A DNA stretch of 64,000 nt from Rufibacter sp. LB8. Its GTDB lineage: Bacteria; Bacteroidota; Bacteroidia; Cytophagales; Hymenobacteraceae. The DNA is taken from positions 2,771,501 through 2,835,500 of the forward strand of contig NZ_JADALJ010000001.1 of assembly GCF_014876185.1 (NCBI RefSeq), in the 5' to 3' direction. Shown here piece after piece: positions 36,128 to 44,941 of the stretch; the first letter of the stretch is position 1; every line of letters begins with the position of its first letter. The position numbers were made by a program, and so were the translations under genes. The notes under the pieces were generated by a model. It did no database searches. It worked only from the letters and a program-made list of their open reading frames with translations, and was not told the DNA's origin.

Positions 36128-39028
36128 TTACGCGTGGTCTTGTTCTTGTGGGTCCTGCAATTCCATTTCCTTGAAATAGACGGTAAAGGTACTGCCTCGG
36201 CCTTCCTGGCTGTCTACCTCAATGTAGCCGCCGTTGTTCTCAATAATGCGCTTGACAATGTAGAGACCAATGCCCGTGCCCTCTACGTGTGAATGGAACC
36301 TCCGGAACATGGTGAACAGTTTTTCCTGCTGGTCTGCGCGTATGCCCAGGCCGTTGTCTTCCACGGTGAGCACCACAAAGTCATGGTGGGTTTTGGTTTT
36401 CACGCAGAGTTCCAGGGGCCGGCTGGGGTCACGGTACTTCACGGCGTTGGAGACCAGGTTGTAGAGAATGCTGCGCAGGTTCTTGCGGGCGTAGCGCAAT
36501 TGTGGCACGTGGAACTCAGAGGCAATGACCACGCCGGCGCTCTTGATCATGGGCGCTATGTCTTCTTTAATGCCTTCCAACACTTCTTCAAAAGACAATT
36601 CCTCTGCCTGTGACTCCAGGTCTTTCTGCACTTTGGTGATCTCAGTGAGGTCATGGATGGTGCTCTTGAGTTTGGTGATGGACGAAGCCACCATTCTGAG
36701 CAGCGTGGCTTCTTCGGTGTCGGCTTTTTCCTCTATGTTCTCCAGCAGGGCATCAGTTAAGCCTTCCAGGTTGGCCAGCGGCGAGCGCAGGTCATGCGAG
36801 GCCGTGTACACAAAGCTGTCAAGGTCATTGTTAATTCTGGTGAGTTCCTTGTTTTTGCGGTTCAGTTCCCCGTTGATAAAAGACAGCTGTTCGCGGCTGC
36901 GCACCTGCTCGGTGACCTCTACGGCAAACGTGAGCACAGATTCCACTTCGCCCTGGCTGTTCTTGATGGGTTCATACACAATGTTGAAGTAGCGCGCGCC
37001 TTGCTGGTCAGAGCCTTCTTCGTCAAAATGCACGGCCACCTCATTGCCGATGAACGGCTCACCGGTTTCCTTTATTTTCTCAATGGTGGCCGCAAAAGAA
37101 GACCGCTGCGAAGTCGGCAAGCTGTCTATAGCCACCGTGCCTACCTTAGCTTCCTCTCCGTACAGATTGCTCAGGTATGCGTTCACCAGCGTGTATTCCA
37201 GGTTTTTGGCTTTCACCAAGCCCACAATGGCGGGCACCTGCATGAAGATTTTCTGCAGCGTGTCGGCGCTCTGCTTCAGCTTCTGCTCCATCTTGATGCG
37301 GTCACTGATGTCAATAACAGAGCCAATGAAGCCTTTGAACTCCCCTTCGGCGCTGTACCTGGGCGAACCCGTGGCCATGACCCCGCGGTACACGCCGTCT
37401 GCGCGCAACAGCCGGTACTCCACCATGAAATCCTCTTTCTCGCGGCGGGCCCGCACGTAGGCTTCCTCATAATGCTTGAGGTCCTCTGGGTGAATGTACT
37501 TGAGCCAGCCTTTGTTCAGGTTGTCCTCTAGAGTAGAGCCGGTGAACTGGAGCCACTGGCGGTTCATGTAGAGGCAGTCGCGGTTGTGGTCTGTGATCCA
37601 GATCATCACGGGGGCGCTGTCGGCCATGTTCCTAAAGCGGGCCTCACTTTCCTGCAGGTCGCGCTGGGCGCGTTTCTCCTCGGTGATGTCCCGCACTTCC
37701 AGAATGTGGCCCACCACTTTATTGCCCTCTTTCACGTGCCTGATGGAACAGGAAACCGGAATGCTCTTGCCGCTTCGGCAGATGAAGGTGTCTTCAAACG
37801 TGTATGATTTCTGGGTGACCAGGTCAGGGGCCAGGTCGCCGGCGTCTTGTTTGCGGTGCACCAGTTCATACAGCGGGCGGCGGCGCAGTTCTTCCTGGTT
37901 ATAGCCCAACAGGCGCTCACCGGCCGGGTTCTGGAACGTGCAGTAGCCCTGGCTGTCCAGCATGAAAAGCCCGGCGGTGGTGTTGTTGGTAATGAGCTCG
38001 GTGAGTTGGTTAGACTGCAGGTAGCGTTGCAAGGTCCACACTACAAAGAAAATGAGCAAGCTGATGATAAGGCCGCCCAGCAAAATGAGGTTGTGCTCAT
38101 CAATGCCGTTCTGGTTAGAGAAGCTGCGCGATGGTTTGAAATGGATGGTCCAGGTGCGGCCGGCCACGCGCACCACGTCTTTGATGAACAAGGCCTTGCC
38201 GCTGGTGTCCAAAAGGCTGTCTGCCGCTACCTCGGTTTGGTAGATCAGGTCAGTGCTCCGGGCCTCCTTGCCATCATAAATGGTGACGTTCATGTCACGG
38301 GCCTCATGATTGATGGTGTTGTCAATGAGGTCCTTGGCCCGGAAAGGAGCATACACAAAGCCTTTGAGCCGACGGCGGCGTTCTGCCACGTCTCCGGGGT
38401 CTGCGCCGCCGTAGTACACAGGCATGTAAATCAGGAGCCCCACCTGTGATTCCCCGCCGTTTTCCTGCACCAACTTCACTTTGCCGGTCATGGCGGGCAG
38501 GTTAAAGTCACGGGCGGCTTCCATGGCCTCACGGCGGGTGGGCTCATTGAACATGTCAAAGCCCAGGGCGCGGCGGTTGCGGTCATCCATGGGTTCCAGG
38601 AAAATAACGCTGGAGTAGTCATCCCTGAAATCTTTGGGGTTGACCTCAAAATCTGGGATGCCCGTGGCCCGCATGCGTTGCTCCAGCGCGGGCACCTCTG
38701 CACGGGGCAGCATGACCGCAAACCCAATGCCCTGTATGCCGGGGTAGGTCTTCTCAATCTGCAGGGAGCCCAGAAACTGCTGAAAATCAGTGCGGGACAC
38801 CGTGTCTGAGGCGGCAAACAACCCGTTCACGCTTTTAAGAATCTGCAGGTAATGCCCCATGCGCCGCTCCAGCGCAGATTTTATCTGCACAGACCGTATC
38901 TCAAACGTTTTGGTGTCTTCCAGCTTGTCGCTTTCTTTGGAGACGTTATAAGCGTATAGCGTGATGCCCAGCACCAACACAAAGGAGCCAAGCGCCAGGT
39001 AATAATCTTTGAGTCTGGAAAATATCAT
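36128..39028 (-). CDS. CHASE-PAS sensor histidine kinase
   Basis: A 966-residue membrane kinase. One N-terminal helix, then an extracytoplasmic CHASE domain (about 40-290, with GIGFAVMLPRAEVPALEQRM), then a second helix (LGGLIISLLIFFVVWTL, about 315-335). Three PAS domains follow (about 340-455, 460-590, 595-715), the second with DSAPVMIWITDHNRDCLYMN. A coiled coil leads to the HisKA box FVYTASHDLRSPLANLEG (His745) and a HATPase domain with DNGLGIRADQ and GTGIGLYIVKRI. No response regulator is encoded next to it. CHASE domains sense small extracellular molecules; the ligand is unknown. Confidence 0.93.
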   Translation of the reverse strand: MIFSRLKDYYLALGSFVLVLGITLYAYNVSKESDKLEDTKTFEIRSVQIKSALERRMGHYLQILKSVNGLFAASDTVSRTDFQQFLGSLQIEKTYPGIQGIGFAVMLPRAEVPALEQRMRATGIPDFEVNPKDFRDDYSSVIFLEPMDDRNRRALGFDMFNEPTRREAMEAARDFNLPAMTGKVKLVQENGGESQVGLLIYMPVYYGGADPGDVAERRRRLKGFVYAPFRAKDLIDNTINHEARDMNVTIYDGKEARSTDLIYQTEVAADSLLDTSGKALFIKDVVRVAGRTWTIHFKPSRSFSNQNGIDEHNLILLGGLIISLLIFFVVWTLQRYLQSNQLTELITNNTTAGLFMLDSQGYCTFQNPAGERLLGYNQEELRRRPLYELVHRKQDAGDLAPDLVTQKSYTFEDTFICRSGKSIPVSCSIRHVKEGNKVVGHILEVRDITEEKRAQRDLQESEARFRNMADSAPVMIWITDHNRDCLYMNRQWLQFTGSTLEDNLNKGWLKYIHPEDLKHYEEAYVRARREKEDFMVEYRLLRADGVYRGVMATGSPRYSAEGEFKGFIGSVIDISDRIKMEQKLKQSADTLQKIFMQVPAIVGLVKAKNLEYTLVNAYLSNLYGEEAKVGTVAIDSLPTSQRSSFAATIEKIKETGEPFIGNEVAVHFDEEGSDQQGARYFNIVYEPIKNSQGEVESVLTFAVEVTEQVRSREQLSFINGELNRKNKELTRINNDLDSFVYTASHDLRSPLANLEGLTDALLENIEEKADTEEATLLRMVASSITKLKSTIHDLTEITKVQKDLESQAEELSFEEVLEGIKEDIAPMIKSAGVVIASEFHVPQLRYARKNLRSILYNLVSNAVKYRDPSRPLELCVKTKTHHDFVVLTVEDNGLGIRADQQEKLFTMFRRFHSHVEGTGIGLYIVKRIIENNGGYIEVDSQEGRGSTFTVYFKEMELQDPQEQDHA

Positions 39029-39078
39029 GTAGGCATCCGTTCTTTCTGCGGGCAGCTTGTGGCGCTGCCTTCTCCTTC

Positions 39079-39116
39079 CGTTTTTGGCCTCGTTTTCAGA
39101 AATGAGCCCTAAAACG
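39079..39116. repeat. dispersed palindrome copy 24
   Basis: Reverse asymmetric form between two minus-strand genes. Confidence 0.85.
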
Positions 39117-39125
39117 GCTGCGCCC

Positions 39126-40478
39126 TTACGCGCTTAAATGTGTTTTCAGGAATTCCTGTACCTGGGGCTTGTCATAGTCTGCCTCTGTCTCAATGTGGCC
39201 CATGAGTTGCCGCATGATTTCCTCTTGCCGCTGCCCGTTGGCCAGTGCCTGCGCATACGGTAAATCTGGGGAAAAGGTGACCATGGAATACAGCGGCAGC
39301 CAGGCGTCTGGGTATTGGCCCGTGATCTTGGCCTCAATCTTCTTCTGGAGCAGAAACCGCGGGTCGGCCACTTTGTCTCGCATCTCAATGAAGTTGTAGA
39401 CGGCCAGGTCGGCAATGGCGTCTGTGTTGGGTTTCCTGACTTCCTGAAAGGTGTTAAAAATAGTTTCCCAGTCGTTTTGGTGGGTTTCTAAGAGGCCGCG
39501 CAGCACGGTGCAGTCTTCAAACCCGGCGTTCATGCCCTGGCCGTAGAACGGCACAATGGCGTGGGCGGCATCGCCTAGGAGCAGAATTTTGCCTTTGTGC
39601 TGCCACGGAAAACATTTCACGGTGACCAGAGAGCCGGTGGGGTTCTCAAAGAATTCCTGGGCCAGTTCAGGCATGAGCGCCACGGCGTCTGGGAAGACTT
39701 CTTCAAAGAAACTAGTCACCTGCGCGGGCGTCTGCAGGCTCTTGAACGAAGGCTCGCCCTCAAACGGGAAGAACAAGGTGCAAGTGAAGGAGCCGTCTAT
39801 GTTGGGCAGCGCAATCATCATGTACTGCCCGCGGGGCCAGATGTGCAGCGCGTTCTTCTCCAGTTGCCAGGTGCCGTCTGCCGCAGGCGGAATGGTGAGT
39901 TCTTTGTACCCGTAGTTTAAATACGATTGCTCAAAGTTGAAGCGGTCTGTTTTCTGCAAAGAAAGCCGCACCATGGAATACGCACCGTCGGCGGCAAAAA
40001 TCACGTCTGGCGTAATCTGGTGCTCTTGTTGGCTGGCCACGTTCAGCATGGTCACGCGGTTGGTGGGCACGTCTACCTCCAGCACCTGCTGCTCAAAGTT
40101 AAGCGAGATGTTGGGCTGGGCCTCGGCTAAATTCAGCAGCGCGCGGTTAAGCCCCGCCCGTGACACTGAGTAAATGGCCTGCCCCGCCTGCCCGTACGGC
40201 TGAAACGACAAGTTGCCCTGCCCGTCATGCATCACGCGGCGGTACATGGGCATGGCTACTTTCTTGATGTCTTCAGAAATGCCAATGGTTTCCAGGGCGC
40301 GCCAGCCGCGGTCACTTAACGCCAGGTTAATGGACCGGCCACTGAACAAATCAGCCCGCCTGAGGTCTGGCCTGCGTTCATAGACCTGCACCCCGTAGCC
40401 TTGTTTGGCCAGGTACAGTGACAACAGACAGCCCACCAGGCCGCCGCCCATCACGCAGAGTTGGGGAGTTTTTTCCAT
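39126..40478 (-). CDS. kmo: kynurenine 3-monooxygenase
   Basis: A 450-residue FAD monooxygenase that hydroxylates L-kynurenine to 3-hydroxykynurenine with NADPH and oxygen. The Rossmann motif VMGGGLVGCLLSLYLAKQGY is at residues 9-28. FADGAYSMVRLSLQKTDRFN lies in the middle, and the FAD ribose motif LLGDAAHAIVPFYGQGMNAG near residue 290. ATG 40478 is chosen (MEKTPQLCVMGGG); the longer frame to 40520 adds 14 unlikely residues. It opens the kynurenine catabolic neighbourhood and is divergent from ogt. Length and motifs match bacterial KMO closely. Confidence 0.95.
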   Translation of the reverse strand: MEKTPQLCVMGGGLVGCLLSLYLAKQGYGVQVYERRPDLRRADLFSGRSINLALSDRGWRALETIGISEDIKKVAMPMYRRVMHDGQGNLSFQPYGQAGQAIYSVSRAGLNRALLNLAEAQPNISLNFEQQVLEVDVPTNRVTMLNVASQQEHQITPDVIFAADGAYSMVRLSLQKTDRFNFEQSYLNYGYKELTIPPAADGTWQLEKNALHIWPRGQYMMIALPNIDGSFTCTLFFPFEGEPSFKSLQTPAQVTSFFEEVFPDAVALMPELAQEFFENPTGSLVTVKCFPWQHKGKILLLGDAAHAIVPFYGQGMNAGFEDCTVLRGLLETHQNDWETIFNTFQEVRKPNTDAIADLAVYNFIEMRDKVADPRFLLQKKIEAKITGQYPDAWLPLYSMVTFSPDLPYAQALANGQRQEEIMRQLMGHIETEADYDKPQVQEFLKTHLSA

Positions 40479-40583
40479 AGAGTAAGGGTACAGCACCAGC
40501 CTTTCATAGAATCTGCCCAATTTTTACGGCTATCTTCGGCAACATGAGGTAAACTTGGTTAAATTTCGTTTAAAATCCGCACC

Positions 40584-41087
40584 ATGGCCCCGGCAATCTC
40601 GCGCTTCACCCATTTTTTAGACAGTCCGCTGGGCACCGTGCAACTCACCGGCACCCAGGAATTCCTGTTTTCGTGCTCATTTACAGAAATGGAGCCCGAA
40701 ACGGAAACCGACCCTGCGCCCCAGGCGCTGCTCCAAGCCGCCACGCAGTTGAATGAATATTTCGCCGGAATAAGACTGACGTTTGACTTACCGCTCCAGC
40801 CGCAGGGCACCGCATTTCAGCAACAAGTGTGGCACGCCTTGCAAGAAATTCCGGCGGGCAGAACAGACCACTATTTAAATCTTGCCAAACGGATGGGGAA
40901 CGCCAAGGCCGTACGCGCGGTGGGCGTGGCCAACGGCGCCAACCCATGGTTGCTGGTGGTGCCCTGCCACCGCATAATTGGCGCCTCCGGCGATTTGGTA
41001 GGATACGCCGGCGGACTCTGGCGCAAGAAATGGTTACTGGACCATGAAGCCAAACTGGCGGGCGTGTACCAGACCTCGTTGTTTTAA
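40584..41087 (+). CDS. ogt: methylated-DNA-protein cysteine methyltransferase, with an in-frame repeat
   Basis: A 167-residue suicide repair enzyme that removes alkyl groups from O6-alkylguanine. The C-terminal domain has the DNA-binding and active-site blocks GTAFQQQVWHALQEIPAGRT, RAVGVANGANPW and VVPCHRIIG (acceptor Cys in PCHR), then GDLVGYAGGLWRKKWLL. The N-terminal domain is short. Residues about 28-41 (LFSCSFTEMEPETE) are encoded by a near-consensus copy of the dispersed palindrome (40665-40704) that is one base shorter than usual, keeping the frame open. The active site is intact, so the protein is probably functional. It converges on an alkB-like gene, suggesting an alkylation-repair locus. 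Confidence 0.93.
   Translation: MAPAISRFTHFLDSPLGTVQLTGTQEFLFSCSFTEMEPETETDPAPQALLQAATQLNEYFAGIRLTFDLPLQPQGTAFQQQVWHALQEIPAGRTDHYLNLAKRMGNAKAVRAVGVANGANPWLLVVPCHRIIGASGDLVGYAGGLWRKKWLLDHEAKLAGVYQTSLF
40665..40704. repeat. dispersed palindrome copy 25, inside ogt
   Basis: CTGTTTTCGTGCTCATTTAC and GAAATGGAGCCCGAAACGG differ from the consensus at about three positions, one of them a missing A. The copy lies wholly within the ogt reading frame. Confidence 0.88.
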
Positions 41088-41121
41088 AAAGTAAGAAAGC
41101 TAATTAAGAATTGCCGATGTC

Positions 41122-41159
41122 CGTTTTTGCCCTCATTCCTGAAAATGAGCCCCAAAACA
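41122..41159. repeat. dispersed palindrome copy 26
   Basis: Reverse asymmetric form between the convergent ogt and alkB-like genes. Confidence 0.82.
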
Positions 41160-41174
41160 CACTTTGGCTCAATC

Positions 41175-41792
41175 TCACTTAATAAACCTAAACGTGCTGT
41201 TGATTCTAGGCTCCAGCGGCTTGGCAGATTTGGGCAACTGGTGTAGCCAATGATGCTGCGTGGCGCCCGCCATCAACAAAAGACTACCTGAAGGCAACAT
41301 AAACTTCAGTTTCTGGTCTGGGTTTTTCCGGTGCTTGAAGGCAAAAGTGCGGGCACTCCCCAAACTGATAGCCGCAATGATGGGATTCTGGCCCAGCGCT
41401 GGTTCATTGTCGGCGTGCCAGCCCATGCTGTCCTGGCCGTTTCTGTACAGATTCAGCAAGACACTGTTGAAGGCTACGCCCGATATTTTTTCTAGCGCCA
41501 TTCTCACTTCTGTGAGTTCTGATAGCCAGGGCTGCGGTTGCCAGGTGAGGCCCGAATAGGTGTAGCTTTTCCCGGCATCGGCGTACCAGGCGGTAAGCCG
41601 GGGCTGGTCTATTTCTTTGCCAAACAGCTTTATCTTTTCCTGTCGCCAGGCGGCTTTTTGTTTCAGGGCCAAGTAAAGCGTGGCTTGGTTTTCCAGTGAT
41701 ACAAAATCAGGAATCAGGTACACCTCCGCGTCTGGCATGGGCAACAAAAAAGGCGCGAACCGCTGCTGAAATTCGGGGGAAAGTTGGGGCAT
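41175..41792 (-). CDS. AlkB-like 2-oxoglutarate dioxygenase
   Basis: A 205-residue Fe(II)/2-oxoglutarate-dependent enzyme. Iron ligands are in MGWHADNEPALG (His-x-Asp) and in the later QHHWLHQLPKS (His); the 2-oxoglutarate Arg is in RINSTFRFI at the end. SLGSARTFAFKHR lies between. AlkB-type enzymes remove methyl groups oxidatively from 1-methyladenine and 3-methylcytosine; the short form here resembles AlkB/ALKBH2-3-like bacterial proteins. It overlaps nothing but starts 8 bp after the antiporter gene ends, so the two probably share a transcript. It converges on ogt. Confidence 0.9.
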   Translation of the reverse strand: MPQLSPEFQQRFAPFLLPMPDAEVYLIPDFVSLENQATLYLALKQKAAWRQEKIKLFGKEIDQPRLTAWYADAGKSYTYSGLTWQPQPWLSELTEVRMALEKISGVAFNSVLLNLYRNGQDSMGWHADNEPALGQNPIIAAISLGSARTFAFKHRKNPDQKLKFMLPSGSLLLMAGATQHHWLHQLPKSAKPLEPRINSTFRFIK

Positions 41793-41800
41793 GGGGAGAT

Positions 41801-43081
41801 TTACTTTTCTGCCACCCCGTCTTCCGCAGCTTGGGCGGGGTCAATAAAATCAGCGGGCTGGCGGCGTTTATCTAAGTAGTTCATGATGGGCGAAGCCAGC
41901 ACGCCGTGCACTATAATGGAAAGCAGAATGGTGAAGCCCGTGAACGCCCACAGTTCTTCGGCCATCGGGAATTTGGCTTCGTGCAACGCAAAAGACAGGT
42001 AGAAGATAGAGCCAATACCCCTAATCCCGAAGAAGCTGATGGCCCATTTTTCGCGGCGCTTCACGGGCACGCCCAGCAGGCCAATGTAGCCCGCCAGCGG
42101 CCGCACCACCAACACAAACGCCACGCTCACCAGAATGCTTTGCCAGGTAAGCGCCTCCAGCAAGCCCCGCCCAATGCTGCCGCCCAACAGAATCAAGACC
42201 ATCACGAGCAAAATGCGCTCAATCTGGTCTGTGAAATCATGGAGTTCGCGGTGGTATTTATGGTCTTTTTCATAGTGCTTGATGGTGAGCCCGGCCACAA
42301 ACACGGCAATAAAGCCGTAGCCATGCGCCATCTCCGTGACACCGTACACCAGCAGCGTTGCCGAAATAGCCACAAACCCGTCCTTAGCCTTGGGGAAACT
42401 GCTTTTCTTGGGCAGCACAAACAAAATGAAAGACAGGCCCCGGCCCAAAAGGTACCCAATGCCCAAGCCCGCGCCAATGCGGTAGAGCAAATCCATGGCA
42501 AACCAATCTGCCAGCCATTCATCAAAGGCCAGGCCGTGCAACGCCAGCGCAATAGCCAGCCAGGTAAACGGGAAGGCCATGCCATCATTCATACCAGCCT
42601 CTGCGGTGAGCGCGAAACGGGGGGCGTCCTCCACCTCCTCGCTGGGTGGACCTACCTGCACATCGGCGGCCAGCACCGGGTCTGTGGGGGCCAGCGCCGC
42701 AGCCAGCAGCACGGCAGACGCCACCGGAAAGCCCAGGAAATAATACGCCATGAGCGCCAGCCCGCTGATACAGAGCAGCATGGTCCAGCCCACCAACCGC
42801 AGCGGCACCTGCCAGTTATACAACGAGAAATCGCGGTTAATTTTAATGCCCGTGCCCATAAGCGTCACAATCACGCACATTTCTGAGAGCCGCAGCGCCA
42901 GTTCGTTTTCCCTGATGGGGTCTGGCTCGGGCAAGCCGATGGGCAGTTTGTACAGCAGAAAACCCACGCCAATAAAGAGCATGGCGTACGAGAAAGGCGC
43001 GTTTTTCAGCAAGGTGGGCAACCAGGCCATGGCCAGGGCGGCCACCCCAATCACCACTAACGCAAGCAGGTAAAAATCCAT
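41801..43081 (-). CDS. cation:proton antiporter, CPA1 family
   Basis: A 426-residue integral membrane protein with about twelve hydrophobic segments. Family blocks such as LAAALAPTDPVLAADVQVGPP and EAGMNDGMAFPFTWLAIAL (the Asp in NDG is the usual ion-binding residue) point to a Na+/H+ or K+/H+ antiporter. The start at ATG 43081 (MDFYLLALVVIG) is preferred over 43150, which lies inside a dispersed palindrome and adds a basic leader not expected for the family. It is the first gene of a unit with the alkB-like gene. Confidence 0.9.
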   Translation of the reverse strand: MDFYLLALVVIGVAALAMAWLPTLLKNAPFSYAMLFIGVGFLLYKLPIGLPEPDPIRENELALRLSEMCVIVTLMGTGIKINRDFSLYNWQVPLRLVGWTMLLCISGLALMAYYFLGFPVASAVLLAAALAPTDPVLAADVQVGPPSEEVEDAPRFALTAEAGMNDGMAFPFTWLAIALALHGLAFDEWLADWFAMDLLYRIGAGLGIGYLLGRGLSFILFVLPKKSSFPKAKDGFVAISATLLVYGVTEMAHGYGFIAVFVAGLTIKHYEKDHKYHRELHDFTDQIERILLVMVLILLGGSIGRGLLEALTWQSILVSVAFVLVVRPLAGYIGLLGVPVKRREKWAISFFGIRGIGSIFYLSFALHEAKFPMAEELWAFTGFTILLSIIVHGVLASPIMNYLDKRRQPADFIDPAQAAEDGVAEK

Positions 43082-43135
43082 GAACGAAGGCAACGGTACA
43101 GTACAAATACCTACTAACTTATTCTTCGCCTTTTT

Positions 43136-43173
43136 TGTTTTAGCCCCCATTTACAGAAAAGAGCCCAAAAACG
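43136..43173. repeat. dispersed palindrome copy 27
   Basis: A diverged copy; on the minus strand an ATG inside it (43150) opens a false extension of the antiporter gene. Confidence 0.7.
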
Positions 43174-43221
43174 GAATCTTGTTAATTGCTGATTGTTACT
43201 TGATTTCATCAAAGGGGGACG

Positions 43222-43466
43222 AAATGCGGCATCTATAATGCGTGGTTTCGCTGCCGGGCAGCGAGGGTAGGCTGGAGACTACCCAGCATCATTAGGCGCG
43301 AGTAACGCTGCGCTTAACACTCGCGCCAGCGTATTAAATTGTTGATTGGTAATTGTTCATTGCTGAAAAACATTGGCTCAGATAACAACCTGCCATAAAC
43401 AATCAGCAATTACCAATCAACAATTCTCTGTTTTAGGCTCCATTTCTGAAAATGAGGCCGAAAACG
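43222..43466. repeat. composite repeat, partial copy C
   Basis: It carries, in the same order as 55380-55612, a GCGAGGGTAG...CTACCC hairpin, a CGCTGCGCTTAACACTCGCG word, TTGTTGATTG/TTGTTCATTG and CAATCAACAATT modules, and finally a dispersed palindrome. The first third of the full composite is missing. Confidence 0.7.
43428..43466. repeat. dispersed palindrome copy 28
   Basis: Symmetric-like form that ends composite repeat C, 11 bp before the kynU stop. Confidence 0.85.
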
Positions 43467-43477
43467 GGAAATTGGAT

Positions 43478-44749
43478 TTACTTCTGGAAATGCGCGGCTA
43501 AAAACTGCCCTAACCGGTACACGTCTTCAAAGGTGTTGTAGAGCGGCGTAGGCGCTACCCGTATCACGTTGGGTTCGCGCCAGTCCAAGATGAAGCCGTT
43601 GGCCATGAGCGTGTCAAAGAGCTGGCGGCCGTTCTGGTTTACGAGCAATGAAAGCTGACAGCCGCGCTCTGAAGGGTTGGTGGGCGTGATAATCTCCAGC
43701 ATTTCTTTGGGTTGGCCAAGGCTGTTAATCAGGAACTCCAGATAACCGGTCAGTTTTTCGCTTTTGGCTCTGAGGTTGTCTATGCCGGCTTCGTCAAAAA
43801 CTTGCAGGGCGGCTTTGTGCACGGCCATGGGCAGAATCTGCCCGTTGGACAGTTGCCAGCCCTCGGCCCCGGCCATGGGAATAAAGCCTTTTTTCATCTG
43901 GAACCGCTGGATTTGGTCATGGCCCCACCAACCGGCAAAGCGCGGTAAGTCCGGGTTCTGGGCGTGACGCTCATGTACAAACACGCCAGAGGTTCCGCCC
44001 GGGCCCGAATTCAGATATTTATAGGTACACCACACGGCAAAATCCACGTCCCAGGCATGCAGTTGCATGGGCACGTTGCCGGCGGCGTGCGCCAGGTCAA
44101 AGCCGCAGACCGCGCCCACAGCGTGCGCTGCTTTGGTGATAGCTGCCATGTCGAACAGTTGGCCGGTGTAGTAATGCACGCCACCCAGGAGCACGAGTGC
44201 TAGCTGGTCGCCGTGGTCTTGAATGGTCTGCAGAATGTCTTCAGTGCGCCAGGTGTTCTCGCCTTCGCGCGGCGAAATTTCTATGATGGCGTCTTCTGGG
44301 TCATAGCCGTGGAATTTCACCTGCGTCTCCAGCGCATATTGGTCACTTGGGAACGCCCCGCCCTCCATCAGAATCTTGTAGCGCTGCCCCGCAGGCCGAT
44401 AAAAACTCACCAGCATGAGGTGCAAATTCACGGTGAGCTGGTTCATGATGACTACTTCCTCGGGCTTGGCACCAACCAATTTCGCGGTGGGCGCGGCCAG
44501 TGCGGCATGATAGGTAAACCACGGCGTATCGCCTTTGAAATGGCCTTCCACGCCCAGTTCAGCCCACCGGGTCATTTCCTGCTCCAGCGCAGCGCGGGCA
44601 GCTTTGGGTTGCAGACCCAAAGAGTTTCCGCAGAGATACACGGTGTCTTGGCCGTTGTGCTGCGGGATATGGAAATGCTCTCGGTAGGAACGCAGCGGGT
44701 CTAAACGGTCTTGTTCTTGGGCGTAGGCCAGCGTATTTTGAAAAGCCAT
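43478..44749 (-). CDS. kynU: kynureninase
   Basis: A 423-residue PLP enzyme that cleaves 3-hydroxykynurenine (or kynurenine) to 3-hydroxyanthranilate (or anthranilate) and alanine. Visible family blocks are YLCGNSLGLQPKAARAAL near the N-terminus, EEVVIMNQLTVNLHLMLVSFYRP, CGFDLAHAAGNVPMQLHAW with the PLP-pairing Asp, and AVWCTYKYLNSGPGGTSG with the PLP lysine in YKYLN. Length is typical. It shares orientation with kmo and the decarboxylase but is separated from each by other genes or repeats. Confidence 0.96.
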   Translation of the reverse strand: MAFQNTLAYAQEQDRLDPLRSYREHFHIPQHNGQDTVYLCGNSLGLQPKAARAALEQEMTRWAELGVEGHFKGDTPWFTYHAALAAPTAKLVGAKPEEVVIMNQLTVNLHLMLVSFYRPAGQRYKILMEGGAFPSDQYALETQVKFHGYDPEDAIIEISPREGENTWRTEDILQTIQDHGDQLALVLLGGVHYYTGQLFDMAAITKAAHAVGAVCGFDLAHAAGNVPMQLHAWDVDFAVWCTYKYLNSGPGGTSGVFVHERHAQNPDLPRFAGWWGHDQIQRFQMKKGFIPMAGAEGWQLSNGQILPMAVHKAALQVFDEAGIDNLRAKSEKLTGYLEFLINSLGQPKEMLEIITPTNPSERGCQLSLLVNQNGRQLFDTLMANGFILDWREPNVIRVAPTPLYNTFEDVYRLGQFLAAHFQK

Positions 44750-44853
44750 AGAAGCTTGGTTAAGTAACGGGTGATTGCGTTGGCGAATTTACCTAACCGG
44801 CGTTAGACTTCCATACGCCTTTACCTGAAACTCTACAGGTTGGCGTTTGTTTC

Positions 44854-44892
44854 CGTTTTTGGGCTCGTTTTGGGAAATGGGGGTGGAAAACG
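44854..44892. repeat. dispersed palindrome copy 29 (diverged)
   Basis: CGTTTTTGGGCTCGTTTT is followed by a G-rich, degenerate right arm. Confidence 0.6.
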
Positions 44893-44941
44893 GGAGGGAC
44901 AGCTTAGATAGGCTGATTAAATTAACTAGATAGAGTATCCC

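Larger units (their letters stand above)
43082..43477. other. repeat-filled gap of 396 bp
   Basis: No gene is seen. The gap holds two dispersed palindromes (copies 27, 28) at its ends and a partial composite repeat between them. Confidence 0.7.

Noticed and set aside
41906-42886. 326-residue plus-strand frame
   Set aside because: It is antisense to the antiporter gene, His/Gln rich with no domain; a shadow of GC-rich coding DNA.
43082-43150. Longer start of the antiporter gene at 43150
   Set aside because: The ATG lies inside a dispersed palindrome, and the added basic leader does not suit the family.
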